Below are positions 1 through 5,319 of a DNA stretch of 11,074 nt, piece by piece. Position numbers and translations under genes: made by a program. The stretch's first letter is position 1, and each line of letters starts with the position of its first letter. Below the pieces are notes generated by a model. The model had not been told where the DNA came from. It ran no database searches and saw only the letters and a list, made by a program, of their open reading frames with translations. Origin of the DNA: Bacteroidota bacterium (GTDB taxonomy: Bacteria > Bacteroidota > Bacteroidia > Chitinophagales > Saprospiraceae); contig JAGWYI010000084.1 in the NCBI GenBank assembly GCA_018969455.1, positions 1 through 11,074 on the forward strand. Direction: 5' to 3'.

Positions 1-106
1 TATACTTTACGCCGCCAGATTTTGTGCATAACAATCTTTATAAATCATTGTAAATCAGCGAAATTCATCCTGATTTGCCCATAAAGCCCGGCGAATCCTG
101 GTATAT

Positions 107-1303
107 TTACACCTTTTCCAGAATTACAGCATATCCCTGCCCTACACCAATGCACATGGAGCAAAGGGCATAGCGTTTTTGCATTCGTTGCAAGCTGCGG
201 GCGGCCGACAGTACCAAACGGGCTCCCGACATGCCCAGGGGGTGACCGAGCGCGATGGCGCCGCCGTGCATGTTGATGCGGGGATCCTGATCCTCCAAGC
301 CCAATTGACGGGTGCATGCCAATACTTGTGCTGCAAAAGCTTCATTGAGTTCGATGATTTCCATGTCGTGGAGGCTCAAACCTGCCTTGCTTAGCGCCTG
401 TCTGGATGCTTCAACGGGGCCAATGCCCATAATGCGGGGCTCCACGCCAACTACAGCGCTGCTCACGATGCGCGCAAGTGGCTGAAAAGCGGCATTTTCC
501 GATCCAATAAGGAGGGCTGCCGCGCCGTCATTGAGCCCCGAAGCATTTCCGGCCGTCACCGACCCGTCTTTTTTGAAAGCCGGCTTCAGCTTGGCCAGGC
601 CTTCGAGGGAAGTATTGGGCTTGATGAACTCGTCGTTGGAAACAATTTGAATGCCTGCTTTTCCCAAATTCAGTTCGATGGGGGCAATTTCTTCGGCAAG
701 AATACCTGCTTGTTGCGCCGCGCTTGCTTTTTGCTGGCTCCACCAGGCGAAAGCGTCCTGATCCTCGCGGGAAATGCCGTACAGTTCCACCAGGTTTTCG
801 GCGGTCATGCCCATCGGGTCGATCCCATATTCGGCCTGCATTTTGGGGTTGACAAAGCGCCAACCAAAGGAAGAGTCATACATTTGAGCATCTGTGCCAA
901 AGGGTTTGGCGCTTTTGCTGATTACATACGGGCCCCGGGACATCCCTTCAACGCCACCGGCGAGTATCCACCGGGCGTCGCCCGATTCAATGGCGCGTTT
1001 GGCCTGCACCACAGCCGACATGCCGCTGGCGCACAGGCGGTTGACGGTTTCGCCTGGTACCGAGTAGGGCAGGCCGGCAAGCAGCAGCGCCATTCGGGCA
1101 ACATTGCGGTTGTCTTCTCCGGCCTGATTGGCGCATCCCATAATTACATCCCCGATTTGAGCCGGATCGAGCGCCGGATTTCGAAGGAGGAGTTGGCGCA
1201 AAACGTGTGCCGCCAGATCGTCGGTGCGTACGTGTGCGAGCGCACCGCCAAAATTGCCTATGGGCGTTCGGATTCCATCGTATATATATGCTGCGTTGGC
1301 CAT
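107..1303 (-). CDS. paaJ: 3-oxoadipyl-CoA / acetyl-CoA thiolase (PaaJ/PcaF type)
   Basis: This is a 398-residue degradative thiolase, predicted to be cytosolic. It would cleave 3-oxoadipyl-CoA with CoA to succinyl-CoA and acetyl-CoA, the last step of phenylacetate and beta-ketoadipate catabolism. What is seen: N-terminal YDGIRTPIG, then GCANQAGEDNRNVARM at about 56-71, the acyl-accepting cysteine in NRLCASG (C91), NEAFAAQ at 320-326, GHPLGMSGAR with H354, and the C-terminal CSMCIGVGQG with base cysteine C384. The EDNRNVAR stretch and overall wording match PaaJ/PcaF more closely than biosynthetic AtoB/PhaA thiolases, and 398 residues fits the family (about 400). I chose the ATG at 1303 because the open frame extends only to a TTG at 1333 and the family starts near here. 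No other paa or pca gene is in the window. It is divergent from trxB. Thiolase identity is very secure; the exact substrate is inferred. Confidence 0.93.
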   Translation of the reverse strand: MANAAYIYDGIRTPIGNFGGALAHVRTDDLAAHVLRQLLLRNPALDPAQIGDVIMGCANQAGEDNRNVARMALLLAGLPYSVPGETVNRLCASGMSAVVQAKRAIESGDARWILAGGVEGMSRGPYVISKSAKPFGTDAQMYDSSFGWRFVNPKMQAEYGIDPMGMTAENLVELYGISREDQDAFAWWSQQKASAAQQAGILAEEIAPIELNLGKAGIQIVSNDEFIKPNTSLEGLAKLKPAFKKDGSVTAGNASGLNDGAAALLIGSENAAFQPLARIVSSAVVGVEPRIMGIGPVEASRQALSKAGLSLHDMEIIELNEAFAAQVLACTRQLGLEDQDPRINMHGGAIALGHPLGMSGARLVLSAARSLQRMQKRYALCSMCIGVGQGYAVILEKV

Positions 1304-1330
1304 ACCGGTTTGATTGAATGAAAATCGCTG

Positions 1331-1338
1331 CAAATATC
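1331..1338 (-). promoter_or_regulatory. Possible -7 box for the thiolase gene
   Basis: Read on the minus strand this is GATATTTG, one mismatch from the Bacteroidota -7 consensus TAnnTTTG. It lies 27 bases before the thiolase ATG, giving a leader of about 20-25 bases. No clear TTG at -33 is present, so the call is weak. Confidence 0.25.
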
Positions 1339-1403
1339 ATCATTGTTCCGAAGTTGCCTACCCTTTTGAAGAAATTGTCGCAAAGCGAACAATCTGATCT
1401 TTC

Positions 1404-1417
1404 AATTTGATCAAATT
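1404..1417. promoter_or_regulatory. Perfect 14-bp palindrome, possible operator of trxB
   Basis: AATTTGATCAAATT is self-complementary over all 14 bases. Its centre lies about 40-45 bases upstream of the inferred trxB transcription start, in the 154-base region between the divergent thiolase and trxB genes. That position suits an activator or repressor site. It is AT-rich and no regulator can be named. It could also be a chance palindrome. Confidence 0.4.
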
Positions 1418-1442
1418 TTCATAATTGGCGTTTTAGGATGTA

Positions 1443-1450
1443 TATCTTTG
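1443..1450 (+). promoter_or_regulatory. -7 promoter element of trxB
   Basis: TATCTTTG is an exact match to the Bacteroidota sigma-ABfr -7 consensus TAnnTTTG. A TTG at 1425-1427 is the only -33 candidate, and its 15-base gap is shorter than usual. Transcription would begin around 1453-1456, so the ATG at 1458 would sit only a few bases from the 5' end. Confidence 0.6.
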
Positions 1451-1457
1451 CGCGATT

Positions 1458-2387
1458 ATGGAAAATGTAAAATGTCTGATTATTGGCTCCGGTCCAGCCG
1501 GATATACTGCCGCAATTTATGCTGCCCGTGCCGGATTAAGCCCGGTTTTGTACACGGGGCCGCAACAAGGCGGGCAATTGATTACCACCAACGATGTGGA
1601 AAATTACCCGGGCTATCCGGATGGTCGCAGCGGCCCTGAAATGATGGACGATTTTCGACGCCAGGCGCTGCGGTTTGAAACCGAGATTCGCAACGAAATG
1701 ATCACCAAGGTTGATTTTACGGGTCCTATTCACAAAGTATGGTCGGAGTCGGGCGCAGAAATTCATACGCCTGCTGTAATTATAGCCACGGGTGCAAGTG
1801 CCAAATGGCTAGGCATTCCGGGTGAAGAACGACTTCAAAACAAAGGCGTTTCGGCATGTGCGGTGTGCGATGGATTCTTTTTCCGGAAGAAGGAAGTGGT
1901 GATTGTGGGCGGCGGGGACACTGCTGCCGAGGAAAGTACTTATTTGGCAAAAATTTGTTCAAAAGTGCATTTGCTTGTTCGGCGCGATGAAATGCGCGCT
2001 TCCAAAATCATGCAGCAACGGGTACTCCATACACCCAATCTGGAGGTACACTGGAATACCGAATCGGTGGAAGTGCTGGGTGAAGACGAGGTTACGGGGG
2101 TGCGCGTGCGCAACAACCAGACGGGCGAGGAGAAGATTATTGACAGCGCGGCATTTTTTGTGGCCATTGGTCACAAACCCAATACCGATATATTTAAGGG
2201 CTGGATCGATCTCGACGAGAGTGGTTACATTCTTACCCGGCCAGGTACCTCTCTTACCAAGGTGCCCGGCGTGTTTGCATCGGGCGATGCCCAGGACAAG
2301 GTGTATCGGCAGGCTGTTACGGCAGCGGGTACGGGTTGTATGGCCGCCCTGGATGCCGAGCGGTACCTGGTAGAAATGGAACTGTGA
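1458..2387 (+). CDS. trxB: Thioredoxin-disulfide reductase
   Basis: A 309-residue cytosolic flavoenzyme that uses NADPH to reduce thioredoxin, feeding ribonucleotide reductase, peroxiredoxins and protein disulfide repair. Domains in order: FAD-binding Rossmann fold starting at once with GSGPAG (10-15) and GGQLITTNDVENYPGYP (38-54); inserted NADPH domain with the redox-active disulfide CAVCD (C134, C137, D138), GGGDTAAEE (151-159) and VRRDEMRA (174-181), the NADPH-phosphate site; and the second FAD segment GVFASGDAQD (271-280) with D277. Length matches the low-molecular-weight bacterial class. V174 replaces the common His of HRRD, a mild variation; the arginines are kept. The start is fixed because the FAD motif begins at residue 8-10. 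The gene follows a strong -7 box and is followed after one base by a membrane-protein gene, so the two are probably co-transcribed. Confidence 0.96.
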   Translation: MENVKCLIIGSGPAGYTAAIYAARAGLSPVLYTGPQQGGQLITTNDVENYPGYPDGRSGPEMMDDFRRQALRFETEIRNEMITKVDFTGPIHKVWSESGAEIHTPAVIIATGASAKWLGIPGEERLQNKGVSACAVCDGFFFRKKEVVIVGGGDTAAEESTYLAKICSKVHLLVRRDEMRASKIMQQRVLHTPNLEVHWNTESVEVLGEDEVTGVRVRNNQTGEEKIIDSAAFFVAIGHKPNTDIFKGWIDLDESGYILTRPGTSLTKVPGVFASGDAQDKVYRQAVTAAGTGCMAALDAERYLVEMEL

Positions 2388-2388
2388 T

Positions 2389-3495
2389 ATGGCTTCGGCC
2401 GGGGCCCAGCGCCTGATCCGAATTTCCGTTTTGGGTTTGCTGAGCGGCATGGCTTTGTCCTGTCCGCTTTGGTTTCCTGTTTTATATGCACCCTTTCCCA
2501 TTACCCCGATAGGGGACGGTATTCCGGAAAATCCCGTTTTGATTTCAGGATTGTCGGTTTTAATGGTATTAAACGCGGTGGCCTTGTTTTGGATGCCCGG
2601 TCAAAAAATGCTTTTGCCCGGGTTGTTCGTTCTGATTGCGTTGAATTTTGGTTTCAATTTAAACACCGCTCAGCCCTGGGTTTGGTGTTATTGGTTGTTG
2701 TTTTGGGCATTGTGGCTGGACCCCGATCCCTTATTTGCCGGATTGGTCGCTGTTTCCATTTACTGGTGGGGTGGCATTTTCAAGGTAAGCCCTTATTTTG
2801 CGGAAGACAATTTTCCCTGGTTTTGCGGAGCCTTTTCGTGGCTGGAGGGCTTGGGCAAGTTTCCTTCTCTGGGTTATGCAATTGCAGTGTGCGAGGCGCT
2901 TTTTGCTCCGGCCTTGTGGTGGATTCCGACAAGACGCATTGCCCGGGTGGTGCTTGTGTTGTTTCACCTGGGTATTGTGTTGGTGTTAAGTCCTTTGGGC
3001 CACGATTGGAACACTGTGGTAATTCCCTGGAACATAGCATTGGCCAGTTTTGTTTGGGTGGCGTTTTCCGGATCGGGGTATCTTTCGGGGCGAAGGCATG
3101 TAGGATCCTGGTTTTTACCGGGCTTGGTATGGCTGGCGCCGGCCTTCAATTTCTGGGGAATATGGCCTGATATGTTATCGTGGAAACTTTACAGCAATAC
3201 GCAGGCGGAGGCGACTTTTTATACGCCCGAGCCGAAAGCGCCCTGTGCGGCGTTAGATGTAACTTGGCGTACAAATGCCTTCAATTCGGGACAGTATTTG
3301 TTGTTAGACGATTGGGCGCAGGCGCGTTTGCATGTTCCGCTGGTGGTATCTACACGGGTATTGCTGCATACCGGAAAATGGATATGCGATTGCATGGAGG
3401 AACAAAAAGACTCGGCAGGTGTATACTTGTTGCGGGTTGAGCCATGGCGCGGCGGGGAGCATGTGGAATTTTATCCTTGCAGGCAAATCCGCTAA
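2389..3495 (+). CDS. Polytopic membrane protein, HTTM/VKGC-like (tentative)
   Basis: A 368-residue protein I do not firmly recognise. It has about seven to eight hydrophobic segments (roughly 12-30, 50-70, 75-92, 97-130, 162-180, 185-202, 210-228, 240-257), followed by a soluble tail of about 110 residues from 260 on. The pattern of YWWGGIFKVSPYF (125-137), FHLGIVLVLSPLGHDWN (192-208) and many buried aromatics recalls the HTTM/vitamin-K-dependent-carboxylase-like membrane superfamily, but this is an impression only. The tail carries cysteines at 286, 333, 335 (ICDC) and 364. The start at 2389 lies one base after the trxB stop, implying translational coupling; an alternative start is M21. The link to trxB suggests, without proving, a thiol- or redox-related role. 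It ends 7 bases before a converging gene. Being a real membrane protein gene is secure; family and function are not. Confidence 0.8.
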   Translation: MASAGAQRLIRISVLGLLSGMALSCPLWFPVLYAPFPITPIGDGIPENPVLISGLSVLMVLNAVALFWMPGQKMLLPGLFVLIALNFGFNLNTAQPWVWCYWLLFWALWLDPDPLFAGLVAVSIYWWGGIFKVSPYFAEDNFPWFCGAFSWLEGLGKFPSLGYAIAVCEALFAPALWWIPTRRIARVVLVLFHLGIVLVLSPLGHDWNTVVIPWNIALASFVWVAFSGSGYLSGRRHVGSWFLPGLVWLAPAFNFWGIWPDMLSWKLYSNTQAEATFYTPEPKAPCAALDVTWRTNAFNSGQYLLLDDWAQARLHVPLVVSTRVLLHTGKWICDCMEEQKDSAGVYLLRVEPWRGGEHVEFYPCRQIR

Positions 3496-3515
3496 GCGTG
3501 GCCTAGCGCATGCGC
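3490..3515. terminator. Inverted repeats at convergent gene ends (weak)
   Basis: CGCTA (3490-3494) and TAGCG (3504-3508) can form a 5-bp stem across the 7-base gap between convergent stop codons, and GCGCATGCGC (3506-3515) is a perfect 10-bp palindrome. No T-run follows on either strand, so this is at best an atypical bidirectional stop. Confidence 0.2.
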
Positions 3516-4117
3516 GGCGTACGACGTTTGCTTCCCGGGCGAAAGCCTTTACCGCCCATCATGCCAAGCATACTGGGGTTGTTACCGGCTTGTTGCATTT
3601 GTTTCATTTGTTTTTCGATCTCTTTTACTTGTTCTTTCAGGGCCGGCTCGGTAATTTTCAATTTTTTCAGCTCATTCATTTGGTTTAGGGCGGCCTGTTT
3701 GTTGTTTTTGGCCGCGGAAATCATCACCATTTGCATAAGGGCAGCGCCTTTTTCATTGTCGGAAGGAAGGCCCGATACAATAGCCATTTTGATCCATTGT
3801 TCGGCTTCGACGAAGTTGCGTCTTTGCAATTCGATGGAGCCTTTGGTCATGAAGTAAACCCCTTTGTAACCAAGCAGGAGTAATTTTGGGAAGAAGGTCA
3901 GTTTCAGGCGTGCTTCGGCTTGATCGAGTTGTTGTGCAGCGATAAACTGATTGGTTGAAAGGATGGTACCCAGGAGCAAGTAACCTATAAGCAAGATGGT
4001 TCCCACGAGAATAAAGGGGAAGCCATACCAAAAACCGAAAGCAAAGGATAAAATCAGGCCTCCCACGATGCCAATGGCCATCAGGGCAAAGCGTAAATAG
4101 ATATTGATGGTAAACAT
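3503..4117 (-). CDS. Two-helix membrane protein with TPR-like domain, function unknown
   Basis: A 204-residue protein that I do not recognise. Two hydrophobic helices (about 10-28 and 34-53), separated by a short WYGFP turn, anchor it in the inner membrane. The rest is helical and probably cytoplasmic: residues 57-150 look like degenerate TPR units (for example GSIELQRRNFVEAEQWIKMA at 93-112 and AAKNNKQAALNQM at 135-147), then a charged lysine/glutamate-rich, coiled-coil-like helix (157-176). The C-terminus is a low-complexity Met/Gly then Arg/Lys-rich tail (183-204) with unknown purpose. The ATG at 4117 is followed directly by the first helix. The gene lies 106 bases downstream of the second lipoprotein and has its own -7 box, so it is probably an independent unit. 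A scaffold or assembly role through the TPR-like region is only a guess. Confidence 0.8.
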   Translation of the reverse strand: MFTINIYLRFALMAIGIVGGLILSFAFGFWYGFPFILVGTILLIGYLLLGTILSTNQFIAAQQLDQAEARLKLTFFPKLLLLGYKGVYFMTKGSIELQRRNFVEAEQWIKMAIVSGLPSDNEKGAALMQMVMISAAKNNKQAALNQMNELKKLKITEPALKEQVKEIEKQMKQMQQAGNNPSMLGMMGGKGFRPGSKRRTPRMR

Positions 4118-4154
4118 GCAGATTCTGTTTTAGCGCAATCTTGGAAAATGGGCC

Positions 4155-4162
4155 CAAAAGTA
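4155..4162 (-). promoter_or_regulatory. -7 box for the TPR-like membrane protein gene
   Basis: On the minus strand this reads TACTTTTG, an exact TAnnTTTG match. It predicts a start near 4151 and a leader of about 34 bases to the ATG at 4117. No good TTG is seen in the -33 region. Confidence 0.45.
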
Positions 4163-4168
4163 ATAAAG

Positions 4169-4191
4169 CCTGCGATGAATCCGTACACAGG
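4169..4191 (-). terminator. Possible terminator of the lipoprotein operon
   Basis: On the minus strand CCTGTG and CGCAGG can pair (six pairs, one G-U) around an 11-base loop, followed by the T-rich CTTTATTACTTTTG. It sits about 33 bases after the stop of the second lipoprotein. The stem is short and the T-tract is broken, so confidence is low. The T-rich part coincides with the -7 box of the next gene. Confidence 0.3.
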
Positions 4192-4223
4192 TTTCTATTT
4201 TATCTATAGATTGGGAATGATTA

Positions 4224-4661
4224 TTACAATCGCTTGAACAACAGCGGGCCGCCTGCCGATCCGACCGGTTGATACTGCAGGGATTCGCGGTTGCATTTGG
4301 TAACCACATTGCATTGGGCTCCGTATGGATCTTTTTCGGTGAAGCACCAACCATCGGCTTCGGCGCCGGGCGTTGTGGCACAGGCAGCATTGTTGCAATC
4401 AATGTTCACCTCCACTTCCATTTCGCTGCTTAATTTGCCCTCGTTGAAATGGCGCATTTTGTTCCCGAGAAACTCAATGGTGTAAGTGGAGTCCTGCAAG
4501 CTCTGCCATTTTCCTTGCAAGGTTTCGAGCAATTCGTCATTGGCGGGGCCTGCCTGTGGTTGATTGGTGGTAGCATTGGAATTGGGGTGGCGATTTCCGG
4601 AGTTGCAGGCGGTCAACAACGTCAGAATCATCCATCCGCCAATAGTTGTGATTTTTGTCAT
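4224..4661 (-). CDS. Small cysteine-rich lipoprotein, lipocalin-like (tentative)
   Basis: A 145-residue predicted lipoprotein. The signal peptide is short (K3, hydrophobic to 18) with lipobox LTAC and lipidated C19. A Asn/Pro/Gln-rich linker runs from 20 to 43. The mature domain starts with LLETLQGKWQSLQDSTYTIEF and ends SLQYQPVGSAGGPLLFKRL, a pattern (GKW near the start, repeated beta-strands, L-x-F-x-R-L end) seen in small lipocalin-like Bacteroidota lipoproteins. Five more cysteines (89, 94, 106, 117, 123) could form disulfides in the periplasm or on the surface; one must stay unpaired or bind something. The start at 4661 is preferred over an upstream in-frame one at 4712 because it gives a proper signal peptide. 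It lies 100 bases after the first lipoprotein and is probably in the same operon. Function unknown. Confidence 0.8.
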   Translation of the reverse strand: MTKITTIGGWMILTLLTACNSGNRHPNSNATTNQPQAGPANDELLETLQGKWQSLQDSTYTIEFLGNKMRHFNEGKLSSEMEVEVNIDCNNAACATTPGAEADGWCFTEKDPYGAQCNVVTKCNRESLQYQPVGSAGGPLLFKRL

Positions 4662-4740
4662 GGGATATTTCAATACAAAGTTCAGGGGCTCAAAGAAACT
4701 TAGAAAATTCAATATGATTTACTAATCAGTTGTTAATACA

Positions 4741-4758
4741 CCATAGATTACCCATAGA
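4741..4758. repeat. Two direct copies of CCATAGA, 11-base period
   Basis: CCATAGA occurs at 4741-4747 and 4752-4758, so the copies lie on the same face of the helix. They are just after the stop of the first lipoprotein and about 80-100 bases before the start of the second. This could be a protein-binding site or chance; support is weak. Confidence 0.2.
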
Positions 4759-4761
4759 ATG

Positions 4762-5319
4762 TTATTCGATGCAATTGGCGCATTTGTGTACGGAGAACCC
4801 GTAATTTCCCCCGGGGTCGTACGTGATCGCAAGGAAATACGCTTGTTGGGTTTGTTGTAATTCCACGGTGTATTTGATGTGGTGATGGTTGTCGTAGGAG
4901 AAAGACAGGCCATTGGGCGCCAGGCTGAAGTTTTTGTGGTCGGAAAGACAGTAAGGGAAATGGTTGCTGGTATAAAGTTCGATGGCGCCGTTGGATTTGT
5001 TTCGCAGGATAAAGCTGCTCACAATGGTACCGAAATTGACATTTACCTTATAGATTCCGGTTCCGAATCCGATTCGGCGCAGGTTGGCATTCACCGGATC
5101 GCCTGTAATGGGCGGGGCCTCTGGAAACCGGGCATCGCACCAGCTGCCTTCGGCCTTGTATTCGAGTGCTTTGGGGCCGTTTGCAAATACAAAATGGGGG
5201 GTATTGCCGGCAGGAGCAGGTACGGCTTCCGATTTATTTTGGGTATCGGAATTGCAGGAAAGGATGCTGCTGGCCAAAACCAGCAGCATCATCCAGTTGC
5301 GTTTTATTATATTTTCCAT
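4762..5319 (-). CDS. Lipoprotein of unknown function, coupled to TonB receptor
   Basis: A 185-residue predicted lipoprotein that I do not recognise. The signal peptide has K6 and R7, a hydrophobic core, and lipobox ILSC with lipidated C22 followed by Asn. A Ser/Pro/Ala-rich linker reaches about residue 40. The mature domain looks mainly beta-stranded. It contains GSWCDARFPEAPP (58-70), FPYCLSD (121-127), a His cluster (145-147) and a C-terminal HKCANC (179-184). Cysteines at 61, 124, 180 and 183 and several histidines could form disulfides or hold a metal; this is inference. The ATG at 5319 lies 13 bases inside the receptor gene's 3' end, so translation is probably coupled. An in-frame extension up to 5400 is rejected because the lipoprotein signal would then be internal. 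The neighbourhood suggests a surface-exposed partner of the receptor. Confidence 0.82.
   Translation of the reverse strand: MENIIKRNWMMLLVLASSILSCNSDTQNKSEAVPAPAGNTPHFVFANGPKALEYKAEGSWCDARFPEAPPITGDPVNANLRRIGFGTGIYKVNVNFGTIVSSFILRNKSNGAIELYTSNHFPYCLSDHKNFSLAPNGLSFSYDNHHHIKYTVELQQTQQAYFLAITYDPGGNYGFSVHKCANCIE

Noticed and set aside
1..106. End of another gene at the left edge
   Set aside because: The short open frame to a stop at 82-84 encodes nothing recognisable, and no terminator hairpin for the thiolase gene is convincing.
647..1321. Plus-strand 224-codon open frame opposite the thiolase
   Set aside because: It is fully antisense to a well-supported gene, its protein has no recognisable motifs, and such frames arise from codon bias.
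1304..1333. Longer thiolase start at a TTG (1333)
   Set aside because: The extra ten residues have no family counterpart, and the ATG at 1303 lines up with known PaaJ starts.
1959..2501. Minus-strand 180-codon frame across trxB and the next gene
   Set aside because: It is antisense to trxB and the coupled membrane gene, with low-complexity, motif-free translation.
2469..3170. Plus-strand 233-codon frame inside the membrane-protein gene
   Set aside because: It is a shifted frame of the 2389-3495 gene, whose frame has regular hydrophobic segments and is coupled to trxB.
4662..4712. N-terminal extension of the second lipoprotein up to 4712
   Set aside because: The shorter start gives a compact signal peptide with a good lipobox, while the extension adds an odd second hydrophobic stretch.
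4762..4790. Heme-binding or cytochrome reading of the C-terminal HKCANC
   Set aside because: The CxxC is not followed by His, so it is not a c-type heme motif; metal binding remains only possible.
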